Assembly (NCBI RefSeq): GCF_023502205.1
Contig: NZ_JAMFLG010000016.1
Location: 45,436 to 109,435 of the forward strand
Direction: 5' to 3'
DNA: 64,000 bases
Origin: Aquiflexum sp. TKW24L
GTDB taxonomy: Bacteria; Bacteroidota; Bacteroidia; Cytophagales; Cyclobacteriaceae
The notes beneath the pieces were generated by a model. That model had not been told where the DNA came from. It saw only the letters and a list, made by a program, of their open reading frames with translations, and did no database searches. The first letter of the stretch is position 1. The number at the start of each line of letters is the position of its first letter. Both the position numbers and the translations under genes were made by a program. Shown piece by piece: positions 34,042 through 43,629 of the stretch.

Positions 34042-34509
34042 TTATTGTTTGATCAATTTATAATTTTTTTCCAAATCTCCGGTAATTCTATTCCCATCCA
34101 AATCGAGGTGAAACAGGACATTTTCTCCTACAAAGTACTGATTTGGAGTACCTTCATTGATTAGGGTAACGGTATTTCCCGCATCGTTCCAGGTGAATGT
34201 ACCGGAAATTTCTACCATAGTTTGGTTTTCTATACCAAGATACATGATTTTCTTAGAGTACGAATTACCCGATCCCAACTCAATGATGGTTTCTATACCT
34301 TCGCAATCAGCACATGGCAAAACTCCTTTGTAGATTCCCAAAAAGTCCAAGGAATTTTGTGCATTATGTTCATCTATGACCTCATCTTGTTCAAACACGG
34401 AGTCATCAACAACCAATTCATTTTGGTTCGTTTTGCTCTGGCAACCTTGAAGCATATAAGTAGCTATCAATAAGGCAACAACCAGCATTTCTTTAAATTT
34501 TATCTTCAT
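34042..34509 (-). CDS. NlpE N-terminal-domain lipoprotein
   Basis: A 155-residue lipoprotein (MKIKFKEMLVVALLIATYML then QGC, Cys23). The second half is an NlpE-N barrel: GIYKGVLPCADCEGIETII near residue 58 with the CxxC characteristic of the family, then GTFTWNDAGNTVTLI and YFVGENVLFHLDLDGNRI. In enterobacteria NlpE senses surface contact or copper through the envelope stress pathway; a CpxA partner is not seen here. First gene of a two-gene minus-strand operon with the Met-rich lipoprotein. Confidence 0.87.
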   Translation of the reverse strand: MKIKFKEMLVVALLIATYMLQGCQSKTNQNELVVDDSVFEQDEVIDEHNAQNSLDFLGIYKGVLPCADCEGIETIIELGSGNSYSKKIMYLGIENQTMVEISGTFTWNDAGNTVTLINEGTPNQYFVGENVLFHLDLDGNRITGDLEKNYKLIKQ

Positions 34510-34692
34510 TTTGAATCGGTTATGACTAAGTCAGAAAGATACAATCTAATTGGTATTGGCACAATTCCCGATTTTGTTTTTCTATTACTTTTACAACAAT
34601 TATATATTTCTAAGTAAATTTCTCAGTTTTGATTGACTTTTTGTTTTGATTAACTTTCGGACTTCAAATGACTTTGTGAACTTAAAGAATAG

Positions 34693-37254
34693 ATGAAAAA
34701 GACCAATACAAGTAATGGGCTAAATTCCGATGCAGAAAAAGTGCCTGAATTTAGTAGCCAAATTCAATCCGGTGAAAGAGAAGATTCCCGAACAGGATTG
34801 ACAGTAGAAACTTTAAAAAAAGCGATTTCCAACAACCTTTTTTATGTACAGGCTAAATATCCTGAAATCGCCACAAGAAATGATTATTACATGGCGTTGG
34901 CTTATGCAGTCAGAGACAGGTTGCTACAAAGGTGGGTTGCTTCGGTGAAGCAATATATTCAGGGAAAAGAGCGGGTAGTATCTTATTTATCAGCAGAATA
35001 TCTATTGGGTCCACATTTGGCCAATAACCTTATTAATCTTGGTATATATAATGAAGTCGAAAAAGCCTGTGAGGAATTGGGACTCAACCTTGATTGGCTG
35101 ATAGAAAAGGAAGTAGAACCAGGATTAGGAAATGGCGGCTTGGGTAGGTTAGCGGCATGCTACATGGATTCATTGGCTACATTGGAAATCCCTGCCATTG
35201 GATATGGAATCAGGTACCAATTCGGGATTTTTGAGCAGGACATCAGAGATGGATGGCAGGTAGAAGATACCGATAACTGGCTGAGAAGGGGAAATCCTTG
35301 GGAAATCGCCCGAAGAGAATTGAACTATGATGTGAAGCTTGGAGGACATATACAGCATTACATTGACCGAAGTGGAAAATTCTGCAGCAACTGGATTCCT
35401 GAGTTGGTAGTGAAGGGCGTGGCCTATGATACACCCATTTTAGGATACAAGGTCAACACGGCAAATACTTTAAGGCTATGGAAATCAGAAGCACCACACT
35501 CATTTGATTTTCAGTCTTTTAATGCCGGTGAGTACAACAGTGCAGTGAATCAAAAAATCATCTGCGAAAATATCAGTAAAGTTCTCTATCCAAATGATGA
35601 GCAAAGAGAAGGGAAAATCTTGAGACTTCAGCAGCAGTACTTTTTTGTGTCTTGTTCTTTGCAAGACATGATCAATATCCACCTGACCCAAGGAGAAAAA
35701 ATTGAGGATTTTTACAAAAAGTTTGCCGTCCAATTGAATGATACCCATCCGGCTATCGGCGTGGTGGAGCTCATGCGATTACTGATGGATGAGCATCTCT
35801 TGGACTGGGATACTGCTTGGAATATTACCACCAAAACCTTTGCCTATACCAATCACACCTTGCTTCCTGAAGCTTTGGAAACATGGGATTTGGAACTTTT
35901 CGGATCAGTATTGCCCCGACATTTAGAGTTGATTTATGAAATCAACAGAAGGTTTTTGGATTTTGTGACGATAAAGTTTTACGGTGACAACCAAAAAATC
36001 AGCAACCTTTCACTCATTGGTGAAGGAAAAAGGAAGCATGTCAGAATGGCCAATCTTGCCTGTCTCGGCAGCCATGCGATCAATGGCGTGGCAGCATTGC
36101 ATTCTAATTTGTTAAAAAAGACAGTACTGAAGGATTGGTATGAACTTTCCCCTGAAAAATTCAGCAATAAAACCAATGGTGTAACTCCAAGAAGGTGGAT
36201 CGTCTTGAGCAATCCCATGCTGACCAAACTGATTACAGAAAAAATCGGAGAAGGATGGATCAAAGATTTGGAAGAATTGCGTGGATTGGAAAAATTCGCC
36301 GATGACCCGGAATTTCAGCAGGATTGGATGAAAGTAAAACTTGATCAGAAAAAAGCTTTGGCTAAGAAAATCCAGCGAAGATTGGGTGTAAAAGTGGATC
36401 CCGAATCCATGTTTGATATTCAGGTCAAGCGTATCCACGAATACAAACGTCAGCACCTGAATGTGCTGCATGTAATTGCACTTTACAATCAGCTCAAGAA
36501 AAACCCTGATATGGAAATGGTGCCGCGAACCTTTATTTTTGCGGGAAAATCAGCCCCGGGTTATAGAAAAGCCAAATTGATTATCAAGTTAATCAATTCG
36601 GTAGGGGAGGTCGTCAATAATGACCCTGACGTACGGGGAAGATTGAAGGTGGTATTTTATCCGAATTACAATGTGACCAATGCCCAAAAGATTTATCCTG
36701 CCGCGGATCTTTCAGAGCAGATTTCTACTGCAGGAAAAGAGGCCTCAGGCACAGGAAACATGAAACTATCTCTGAATGGCGCTTTGACCATCGGAACATT
36801 GGATGGGGCGAATGTGGAAATCAGAGAATGTGTAGGGGAGGAGAACTTCTTCTTGTTTGGTTTGAATGCAGATGAAGTGTCCCAAACCAAATCTGAGGGA
36901 TACAAAGCAATAGATTATTACAATTCTAATGCTGTGTTGAAACAAGCCATCGACCAGATCAACGCCGGTTATTTTTCACATTTGGACAAAAATACATTTA
37001 AAGAATTGACTGATTCCTTGATGTATGATGACCAATACCTAGTTTTTGCTGATTTTCAATCTTATCTTGAAGCACAGGAAAAAGTGTCAGAAGCGTTTAA
37101 GCACAAAGAAATGTGGGCCAAAATGTCCATTTTGAATACTGCTAGGATGGGGAAATTTTCCAGCGATAGAAGTATCAGAGAGTATTGTGATGAAATCTGG
37201 AAAGTGAAATCTGTTCCGGTCGAAATTGAGACTATGAGAATTATTGAAAAATAA
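34693..37254 (+). CDS. glgP: Glycogen/starch/alpha-glucan phosphorylase
   Basis: An 853-residue cytoplasmic enzyme that releases glucose-1-phosphate from glycogen or maltodextrins, using pyridoxal phosphate. Length is normal for the family. Landmarks in order: GNGGLGRLAACYMDSLATLE (near 155), YGIRYQFGIF, QLNDTHPAIGVVELMR (near 350), TNHTLLPEALE, the RRW segment, QVKRIHEYKRQHLN (near 580) and the PLP site EASGTGNMKLSLNGALTIGT with its Lys near 695. Single gene with a GC-run terminator directly downstream. Confidence 0.96.
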   Translation: MKKTNTSNGLNSDAEKVPEFSSQIQSGEREDSRTGLTVETLKKAISNNLFYVQAKYPEIATRNDYYMALAYAVRDRLLQRWVASVKQYIQGKERVVSYLSAEYLLGPHLANNLINLGIYNEVEKACEELGLNLDWLIEKEVEPGLGNGGLGRLAACYMDSLATLEIPAIGYGIRYQFGIFEQDIRDGWQVEDTDNWLRRGNPWEIARRELNYDVKLGGHIQHYIDRSGKFCSNWIPELVVKGVAYDTPILGYKVNTANTLRLWKSEAPHSFDFQSFNAGEYNSAVNQKIICENISKVLYPNDEQREGKILRLQQQYFFVSCSLQDMINIHLTQGEKIEDFYKKFAVQLNDTHPAIGVVELMRLLMDEHLLDWDTAWNITTKTFAYTNHTLLPEALETWDLELFGSVLPRHLELIYEINRRFLDFVTIKFYGDNQKISNLSLIGEGKRKHVRMANLACLGSHAINGVAALHSNLLKKTVLKDWYELSPEKFSNKTNGVTPRRWIVLSNPMLTKLITEKIGEGWIKDLEELRGLEKFADDPEFQQDWMKVKLDQKKALAKKIQRRLGVKVDPESMFDIQVKRIHEYKRQHLNVLHVIALYNQLKKNPDMEMVPRTFIFAGKSAPGYRKAKLIIKLINSVGEVVNNDPDVRGRLKVVFYPNYNVTNAQKIYPAADLSEQISTAGKEASGTGNMKLSLNGALTIGTLDGANVEIRECVGEENFFLFGLNADEVSQTKSEGYKAIDYYNSNAVLKQAIDQINAGYFSHLDKNTFKELTDSLMYDDQYLVFADFQSYLEAQEKVSEAFKHKEMWAKMSILNTARMGKFSSDRSIREYCDEIWKVKSVPVEIETMRIIEK

Positions 37255-37283
37255 AAAAAGGGGGTTTATCCCCCTTTTTTTTT
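37253..37283 (+). terminator. Intrinsic terminator of glgP
   Basis: AAAAAAAGGGGG, TTTAT loop, CCCCC then nine T. It begins within the glgP stop codon region. Confidence 0.9.
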
Positions 37284-37345
37284 GTTAAAAGCTATTGGAT
37301 GATCAAGTTCTAGCTTGGCAAAGCTGTTCACGCCGAAATATTAAA

Positions 37346-37831
37346 TTAAAAGACTTCCTTTATCTTGTAGTGTGTATCTTTAAAAGAAAATTTCTCTCCT
37401 TGCTTTTTTCCTTTCATGACTTGGTACAGAGGACTGTCAGCCGAAAGTCCAAATACAGAAATCCCATTGACTTTCATCCTTTCAATGCTAGCTGATACAA
37501 AGAAAACATCTTTGTCTGTAACCACCACACTGCCTAATCTCACGGAATCATAAATGTCTTCTATGGTTGGAAGCATGTTTTGAAGGAGTTCCATTTCCCT
37601 GTTTGCAAAACTTACCTGTTCACCTACGGCATTGGCTCTGTGGATCTGTTCTACATTGAATCCTTGTTGGGATGTGTCAGCATCTTCTTGGTTAGTTTCA
37701 CTATCATTGCCCATCATCTCTCTGATGCTGTTTTTGAAATCATCAATCACAGATTGATGTTTTTGGATACTTGTTTCTAATAATGCCTTTTTGAATTCGG
37801 CATGATTGATATTTAATTCGCTGGTTTCCAT
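37346..37831 (-). CDS. GreA/GreB-like C-terminal domain protein
   Basis: A 161-residue cytoplasmic protein. The N-terminal half is helical and charged (LLETSIQKHQSVIDDFKNSI), like the coiled-coil arm of Gre factors but with a divergent tip. The C-terminal half (about 95-160) matches the FKBP-like GreA/GreB domain: SVVVTDKDVFFVSASI, SPLYQVMKGKKQGEKFSF, YKIKEVF. Gre factors rescue stalled RNA polymerase; without the normal acidic tip this may act differently. Members of this Bacteroidota group are sometimes labelled as acyl-carrier synthases in databases, a name this sequence does not support. Confidence 0.8.
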   Translation of the reverse strand: METSELNINHAEFKKALLETSIQKHQSVIDDFKNSIREMMGNDSETNQEDADTSQQGFNVEQIHRANAVGEQVSFANREMELLQNMLPTIEDIYDSVRLGSVVVTDKDVFFVSASIERMKVNGISVFGLSADSPLYQVMKGKKQGEKFSFKDTHYKIKEVF

Positions 37832-38256
37832 TGTTATATATTGGTAGTTGAGTTCTGATTTATGTCGTGATTTTTCATTTATACAATTTAAAAATAGGAA
37901 GCCGTTGATTCCATGACATTTGTTAGGCCTTTCTATGATTATAATTCTGGATTCAGGTTGGTCTGTCCCGTGGGATTAAAAATACGGATAATCAAAAAAA
38001 TGAGAACGGTAAAAATCAAAGCGAATTTAGCTGTCCTTTAAGATTCAAAATATCTCTTAGGATAATGGCAAAGACTATGCCCAATAATGGCCCTGCCTTT
38101 TATGCTTTTGTTTTGATTCATAGCATCCAACAAAAGCTTGACAATTCCCTTCAAGGTCTATCTTGAAACAGAACTATGATTTTGAATTAAATACAAAAAA
38201 CCAGAATACCTAGGTACCTTATTTATCCAAATAGTATTTTTAGATATTGCAGGTAT
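37832..38256. other. Intergenic, 425 bp, nothing recognised
   Basis: Between the GreA/B-like gene and the hdeD remnant. AT-rich, with no strong hairpin, repeat or conserved frame seen. Confidence 0.5.
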
Positions 38257-38864
38257 TTAGGACATTTTATTTTTCAGATTTTGTAACAGCTCTTTGGCAT
38301 CACCACCTTTTTCTTTGATCTTCTTGAGTGCAAAAGCGAGGGTAATATTAAATAATCCCAAAGAGAAGAATGCCAAAGCAGTAAAAACCACAATGGTCAA
38401 TCCTCCTAATGTCGGATTGAACAAAATCATCATGGAGAAAATGACTGACAATGCCCCACTAGCCAAAAGCCAACCCCATCCGTCAGAGCCGTATTTTTTC
38501 ATGTCGAATGCAAAACCGAAGGTGGCAAAGCCTTTGAACATAAAATAAAAGGCATTGATAAATGGAGGACGACCATGGTGACAGCAGGATTGAAAAAAAG
38601 TACCGCACCTACTACAAAATCAAACATGGCCCCTGCAAAATGCCATCCCCAATCGTCGATTTCATTCCGGTTATTGATGGAGAAAATCAATTGAAAAATA
38701 CCTGAAACGAACATAAACGAAGCAAAAATAATAGCCAAACTCATGTAACTTTTGACTGGAGTGGAAATGGTCCAAGCCCCAACAAGAATGAATAAAACAC
38801 CAACCAAAAGTGGAAGCCACCAGTTTTTGATCATAAATCTGCTTTTTTTAAGTACTGATTCCAT
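38257..38864 (-). pseudogene. hdeD: HdeD-family membrane protein, split by a single-base frameshift
   Basis: Two overlapping minus-strand frames (38864 to 38499 and 38541 to 38257) together spell one HdeD/DUF308 protein of about 202 residues with six membrane segments. The first frame runs WWLPLLVGVLFILVGAWTI to FFNPAVTMVVL, then goes astray; adding one G on the plus strand at about 38564 restores VVLPFINAFYFMFKGFATFGF into the second frame. HdeD is a membrane protein linked to acid stress. Either a real pseudogene or a sequencing or assembly error. No long homopolymer is at the site, only GG versus GGG. Confidence 0.85.
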
Positions 38865-38987
38865 ATTAGTTTTGTGTAAATGTTTGGGTTGTAAAAATAT
38901 TTAATTCAAGATGTAAGGATTTTTGGGTTTCATTTCGGTTTGTTTCATGATATTATTAAAAATACCTATTTGCTCGATCAAGCCCGT

Positions 38988-39992
38988 TCACTCACTCATT
39001 GATGCCAACTTGATTTCAATTTTTTTCCTGAGCTTATTAAAAAACTGCATCCTATCCTTTTCTCCAACAGTGCTAACCATAGTAGATTTTTTGATCAGGT
39101 TATGGAGATTGTAAAACATGGCATCATTGAATTTGGGATCCATAGAGCCTATAAAGTACATCACACTGTGATTGAGATAGGTAATCCGGACGTTGTCCAA
39201 CTCCGCGATAATGGTATTGTCACCAATGACAAAATCATTGACATACATGGTGAATGGTGCACTTTCGGCATTTGGCTCTTTTCCAAGAGGGAATTTCAAG
39301 CCCAATTCAGCCATTTTTTCTATATGGTTGACCACCTCCAGCAATTGCTCAAATAATATTCTCAACTCCTTCTGAGAGGAAATCAGCCCCATGTCATTAT
39401 ATAATTCAATCTGCCTGATGGTGACATTGATCCCTTCTTCATTCCAAACTTCCGTGGTAGGGATTTGATTGAATAAATTAATCATTTTGGTACTAGTATC
39501 CTTGAGCTTATAGTATAGCAGGTTATCAAAATTGAATTTTTCATTCTTGAGACTTTCATTGTGAAGAATAGATTTCATCCAAAAAAAGAATTTAAAGGAA
39601 GCCAATTCAGGAAAATACAAATGGTAAAAAGGAGGGAGGTCCTTTACGAGATAATACATGTGTTTCTTTTTCTGAATATGAAACATCTGTAATTGCTTCA
39701 GCACATCTTCAAACCAATCATCAAAACTGTCCTTGGTGAATGAATTCAATTTGCCATGGAATACGATAGCGTTGGTTTGCAGATTGAATATCTGATCGAG
39801 GGAAACATTAAAATGTTGGCTGATTCTTTTGATTTCCTCAAGGTCGATAAACTTTTCGCCACGGATCCTCCTGTAGGCAGAATCGTTACTGATTTCCAAT
39901 AAATCTGATACTTCATCCACAAGGGACTTATAGGGGGGTAGTAGGTTTCTTATATGTTGGAAAAACTGAACCTGAATTTCTGAGTTGCCCAT
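38988..39992 (-). CDS. HTH-type transcriptional regulator, Bacteroidota-specific type
   Basis: A 334-residue protein. Near residues 20-65 a helix-turn-helix of XRE-like type is visible (LVDEVSDLLEISNDSAYRRI, IDLEEIKRISQHFNVSLDQI). The remaining 250 residues are largely helical with FFWMKSILHN and YNDMGLISSQKELRILFEQL segments and match no family I can name. No membrane segment. It has no close partner: 595 bases separate it from the divergent gene at 40588. Confidence 0.75.
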   Translation of the reverse strand: MGNSEIQVQFFQHIRNLLPPYKSLVDEVSDLLEISNDSAYRRIRGEKFIDLEEIKRISQHFNVSLDQIFNLQTNAIVFHGKLNSFTKDSFDDWFEDVLKQLQMFHIQKKKHMYYLVKDLPPFYHLYFPELASFKFFFWMKSILHNESLKNEKFNFDNLLYYKLKDTSTKMINLFNQIPTTEVWNEEGINVTIRQIELYNDMGLISSQKELRILFEQLLEVVNHIEKMAELGLKFPLGKEPNAESAPFTMYVNDFVIGDNTIIAELDNVRITYLNHSVMYFIGSMDPKFNDAMFYNLHNLIKKSTMVSTVGEKDRMQFFNKLRKKIEIKLASMSE

Positions 39993-40587
39993 AAATATTT
40001 TAAAGAGTTTTGTTTAAAGATTTCCCGAAACTTGAGAACAATCCTAACCTTTTAATTTGAATTATCGGAATAAAATTTTGTTGTGGCCTTTTTAATAATC
40101 AGATATTGACTAATTTAAATACAAATACAGAATATTCCTAAATAAAATTCTGTCAAAACTCTATAAAAATATTTATATGACTATTATAAGAAAAATTTAT
40201 GAATTATCGGATGGATTCAAATTGAATAGCTTTTTTCAAATTTGGTTATAATGAGTTGATGATTCAATATTATCAAAAATATTCCTTCTTGATAGAAAAC
40301 TCTATTTTTTGATTTTAATCTAAAATCCCATTTTGAATAAATTTTTTTGGGAAGAATATTTAAAGTTGGCTTTGGTTTTAGGATTTTTTCAAAATTTAAT
40401 AAAATTGGCTCCCCGCTCGCCTATTTTCCTGAATATATAACAATCAGGTCTTTAGCCTGCTTTTTTTCAATTCGCTTAGGATTCACGCCGCAGGTAATTT
40501 GGTATCAGAATTGGAAATGACGGTTTAGCATGTTTGTCTTGGATAAGCCTCGTTTCCTGAATTTTTATAAACAAAACTCAAAACCAA
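39993..40587. other. Intergenic, 595 bp, AT-rich
   Basis: Very AT-rich spacer between divergent genes (39992 minus and 40588 plus). It must hold both promoters. No strong hairpin, repeat or open frame with protein-like content was seen. Confidence 0.5.
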
Positions 40588-41217
40588 ATGGAAACCCAAA
40601 GAATGTCCTCCGCAAAAAGAAAAGAGCTTTATGAAGCAATCAATTGCATCATGGTATTTGCTATCATCACCACCGTATTGGTCTTGGGAGCAGGATTGAC
40701 AGCATCGTCCACATTCAAGTTTGTTTTTCTATTGGCCACAGGTTGGCTTGCATGGACCTTTACCGAATATTTTCTTCACAGATTTTGGATGCACAACCAC
40801 TTCAGGAATGTAAACAGTAAACTTTATAACCTTCATATGAACCATCATAAACATCCTCAAGAGATAAAAATTGACGGGACCCACCGGACTATTATGTTTT
40901 CGTTAGGACTTGTGTTGGTATATTTTGCCTTGATATGGAACAATTATTTTACCTTGTTTTTAGGATTTTACATCGGAATGACTTTTTATAGTCTACTCCA
41001 TATTATGCTTCACAAACCTTATGGTCGATATGTATTTCCCAATGTCCAAAAAGCCCATATCCATCACCATGGAAAATATCCTGATAAGGGATTTTCATTC
41101 AGCACGATCCTTTGGGATTGGATGTTTGACACCTTACCTCCAAAAGATGATGTCATTTCGAAAAAAATGTTGGATTTCTACTTCAAACCTGATGATGAAA
41201 GGCCGAATGAAAAATAG
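40588..41217 (+). CDS. Fatty acid hydroxylase / sterol desaturase superfamily protein
   Basis: A 209-residue membrane enzyme with about four hydrophobic segments (30-65 and 105-150). The diiron histidine boxes are intact: HRFWMH (near 65), HMNHHKHP (near 88-93) and HIHHHGKYP (near 158-163), plus LHIMLHKP. It hydroxylates or desaturates lipids; in the same size class is the fatty-acid 2-hydroxylase or carotenoid-hydroxylase type. Exact substrate not determinable. Ends 34 bases before a terminator shared with the convergent ferritin gene. Confidence 0.88.
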   Translation: METQRMSSAKRKELYEAINCIMVFAIITTVLVLGAGLTASSTFKFVFLLATGWLAWTFTEYFLHRFWMHNHFRNVNSKLYNLHMNHHKHPQEIKIDGTHRTIMFSLGLVLVYFALIWNNYFTLFLGFYIGMTFYSLLHIMLHKPYGRYVFPNVQKAHIHHHGKYPDKGFSFSTILWDWMFDTLPPKDDVISKKMLDFYFKPDDERPNEK

Positions 41218-41251
41218 CCAAAAAAGTGATTTCTAGCACAGCATGGCATAA

Positions 41252-41287
41252 AAAAAGGGAAAAGCATTTGACCGCTTTTCCCTTTTT
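41252..41287. terminator. Bidirectional terminator between the hydroxylase and ferritin genes
   Basis: Arms 41252-41265 and 41274-41287 (14 bp, GGGAAAAGC/GCTTTTCCC core) with A- and T-runs on both sides. Serves both convergent genes. Confidence 0.85.
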
Positions 41288-41302
41288 GTTTTATTTATTT
41301 TT

Positions 41303-41857
41303 TTAAATCAGTTTTGAACTTGCAGCGGCGGCTTTGCCATGAAGTTTACCTAGTTCTTGGTCAATAGTCCAAAGTCCAATTCCTTCTTCACCGATAATAT
41401 CAAACAATTCCAAAGCCCTTCTAGCCAAGGTTTCTTCTTCTCTCTGCTCAGTCACATACCATTGCATAAAACTGAAAGTTGCAAAATCCTTGATCCCAAA
41501 AGCGTGGTCAACGATCAAGTTGATAGATTTAGTTACTTTGATTTCATGTTCGAGGATAAGCTCAAACACCTCACGCAAAGAATTGAAATGATGTCTTATT
41601 CCTGTAATTTCAGGTTGGATAGCATGTCCACCTGCTTCATTGACGTAATGGAAGATTTTCATCATATGCATCCTTTCCTCATCTGCATGTACATAAAGGT
41701 ATTGGGACGCATTTTCATAACCCATCATATGACACCAAGAAGCCATTGATAAATAATATGCGGAAGATTTACCTTCCATTTCAACCTGTTGGTTTAACAA
41801 TTTTTCTGTATCGATTAACAAAGAACGCTGAAGCGTTACGATTTCTTTTGGTTTCAT
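41303..41857 (-). CDS. Ferritin
   Basis: A 184-residue ferritin-like diiron protein. It shows the four-helix pattern: QQVEMEGKSSAYYLSMASWC (helix A, Glu ligand), HADEERMHMMKIFHYVNEAGG (helix B with Glu and His), LEHEIKVTKSINLIVDHA (helix C) and FMQWYVTEQREEETLARRAL (helix D with the Glu ligand cluster). It stores iron as ferric mineral in the cytoplasm. Single gene, with its own promoter 19 bases upstream of the ATG and a bidirectional terminator downstream. Confidence 0.94.
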   Translation of the reverse strand: MKPKEIVTLQRSLLIDTEKLLNQQVEMEGKSSAYYLSMASWCHMMGYENASQYLYVHADEERMHMMKIFHYVNEAGGHAIQPEITGIRHHFNSLREVFELILEHEIKVTKSINLIVDHAFGIKDFATFSFMQWYVTEQREEETLARRALELFDIIGEEGIGLWTIDQELGKLHGKAAAASSKLI

Positions 41858-41875
41858 GGTTATTACATTTTAATA

Positions 41876-41910
41876 CAAACTTAACTAATTTGGATATATA
41901 AGGTTCCCAA
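41876..41910 (-). promoter_or_regulatory. Candidate promoter of the ferritin gene
   Basis: Minus strand: TTG (41910-41908), 24 nt, TAAGTTTG (41883-41876), matching TAnnTTTG. Spacing is one base over the usual range. The -7 box is 19 bases before the ATG. Confidence 0.45.
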
Positions 41911-42288
41911 AAGCTGATTTTTCAGGAGAATTTAGATTTGGTATAAGTAAAAATCTAAACTTTCGGTTGATAAGGAATTAATTGTACATGCAATCTTGCA
42001 AGCCGCATCACTGTAATTGGTCAAAGTTATGGGCAAGTGGAAATAAGCACATTACTTTGATCCTTTTATGTAAAAAACACTTTAACTGGATGACAATTTA
42101 AATTAATTAGCTAAATAAGGATTTCATCATATCAAATTGACTTTCCTAAAGCAAATTTATGCACATTTATACTATTGGCTTTTTGGTAAGTTGGTTATGC
42201 TTTATATTTAAAAATTATGTGTAACTATTTGTTGACATAATACCCCTCAATAAGAATATGTACCCTTTAAAAAAATAACCAAAACACC
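41911..42288. other. Intergenic, about 380 bp, nothing recognised
   Basis: Remaining part of the gap between ferritin and the Gfo/Idh gene. No repeat or strong hairpin was seen; it should contain the promoter of 42289. Confidence 0.5.
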
Positions 42289-43629
42289 ATGAATTCAAGA
42301 AGAAAATTCATCCAAAATGGCCTATTGCTATCCGCAGGATTAAGTATGCCCGGCATTATACATGCTGATTCATTTTCCGCACTCAGAAAGAAAATTGCAC
42401 CCTCGGACCAGTTGAATTTTGCTGTGATAGGAGCCAAAGGCATGGGTTGGTCCAACATGAATGCCCATCTCAAAATGCCCAATGTCAACTGTGTAGCGAT
42501 TGCAGACATTGATCAGAGTGTGCTTGACCAGCGGTCAGAAGATATCAACAAACTTAGGGGAAAAAAGCCTCAGGTCTATAAGGATTATCGCAAGATGCTC
42601 GAAAACAAAGACATAGATGCAGTGATCATCGGAACCCCCGACCATTGGCATTGTCTGACGATGGTAGACAGTCTTTCAGCAGGAAAACATGTTTATGTCG
42701 AAAAACCAATTGCCAATACCATAGAGGAATGTAACCTCATGGTAAAAGCCAAGCAGCGTTATGGAAAGATGGTGCAGGTAGGTCAATGGCAGCGTAGCGG
42801 TTCCCAATATGCTGAAGCCATTGCTTATGTCAAATCGGGAAAACTTGGTCAGATCAGGTTGGTCAAAACCTGGGCATATCAGGGTTGGATGAAACCTGTT
42901 CCGGTCAAGCCTGATGGTCCCGTACCGCAGGGCGTAGATTATGATATGTGGTTAGGACCTGCTCCGAAGAGACCTTTCAATGAAAATAGATTTCATTTTA
43001 ACTTCAGGTGGTTTTGGGATTATGCAGGCGGATTGATGACAGATTGGGGAGTGCATGAAATTGATATTGCCTTATATGCTATGGGAGTGACTGCACCTAA
43101 GTCTGTTATGGCTTCAGGTGGAAAATTTGCTTATCCGGATGATGCGTCTGAAACTCCAGATACCTTACAGACCGTCTATGAATATGATGGATTCAACATG
43201 CTTTGGGAACATGCCACCGGTATAGATGGGGGAAATTACGGAACCACAGAAGGTATTGCTTTTATTGGAAATAATGCCACTTTGGTAGTGAATAGGGGAG
43301 GTTGGAAAGTAATCCCTGAAACAGAAAACCAAGATGGAAAAAGAGTCAATAAAATCGAGGAAATTCAATTGATCAAGCCTAATGGCAATGCCCTAGATAT
43401 CCATGCGCAGGGGTTTGTCAGCTCCATTATCGAAAATGATGCGTCAAAACTAACCTGTGGAATAGAGACAGGCAGTATTGCTGCCATCAATGCCCAAATG
43501 GGAAATATCGCCTATAAAACAGGCAAGAAGGTATATTGGGATGCGACTAAAGGTCAATTTACAGATTCGCAAGCAAACGCTTTGATGAAAGCCAATTATC
43601 AGAATGGCTGGAAATTGCCAAAAGTATAA
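42289..43629 (+). CDS. Gfo/Idh/MocA-family oxidoreductase with Tat signal
   Basis: A 446-residue protein starting with a Tat leader (MNSRRKFIQNGLLLSAG, RRKF motif). A Rossmann domain follows with FAVIGAKGMGWSNMNAH (nucleotide loop), DADIDQS-like turn CVAIADIDQS, IGTPDHWHCLTM and the EKP motif in YVEKPIAN (near residue 140). The C-terminal alpha/beta domain carries GGLMTDWGVHEIDI (near 250). NAD(P)-dependent enzymes of this group act on sugars and their derivatives; Tat export with bound cofactor suggests a periplasmic glycosidase-like or sugar-oxidising role. Convergent to the next gene, which abuts its stop. Confidence 0.9.
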   Translation: MNSRRKFIQNGLLLSAGLSMPGIIHADSFSALRKKIAPSDQLNFAVIGAKGMGWSNMNAHLKMPNVNCVAIADIDQSVLDQRSEDINKLRGKKPQVYKDYRKMLENKDIDAVIIGTPDHWHCLTMVDSLSAGKHVYVEKPIANTIEECNLMVKAKQRYGKMVQVGQWQRSGSQYAEAIAYVKSGKLGQIRLVKTWAYQGWMKPVPVKPDGPVPQGVDYDMWLGPAPKRPFNENRFHFNFRWFWDYAGGLMTDWGVHEIDIALYAMGVTAPKSVMASGGKFAYPDDASETPDTLQTVYEYDGFNMLWEHATGIDGGNYGTTEGIAFIGNNATLVVNRGGWKVIPETENQDGKRVNKIEEIQLIKPNGNALDIHAQGFVSSIIENDASKLTCGIETGSIAAINAQMGNIAYKTGKKVYWDATKGQFTDSQANALMKANYQNGWKLPKV

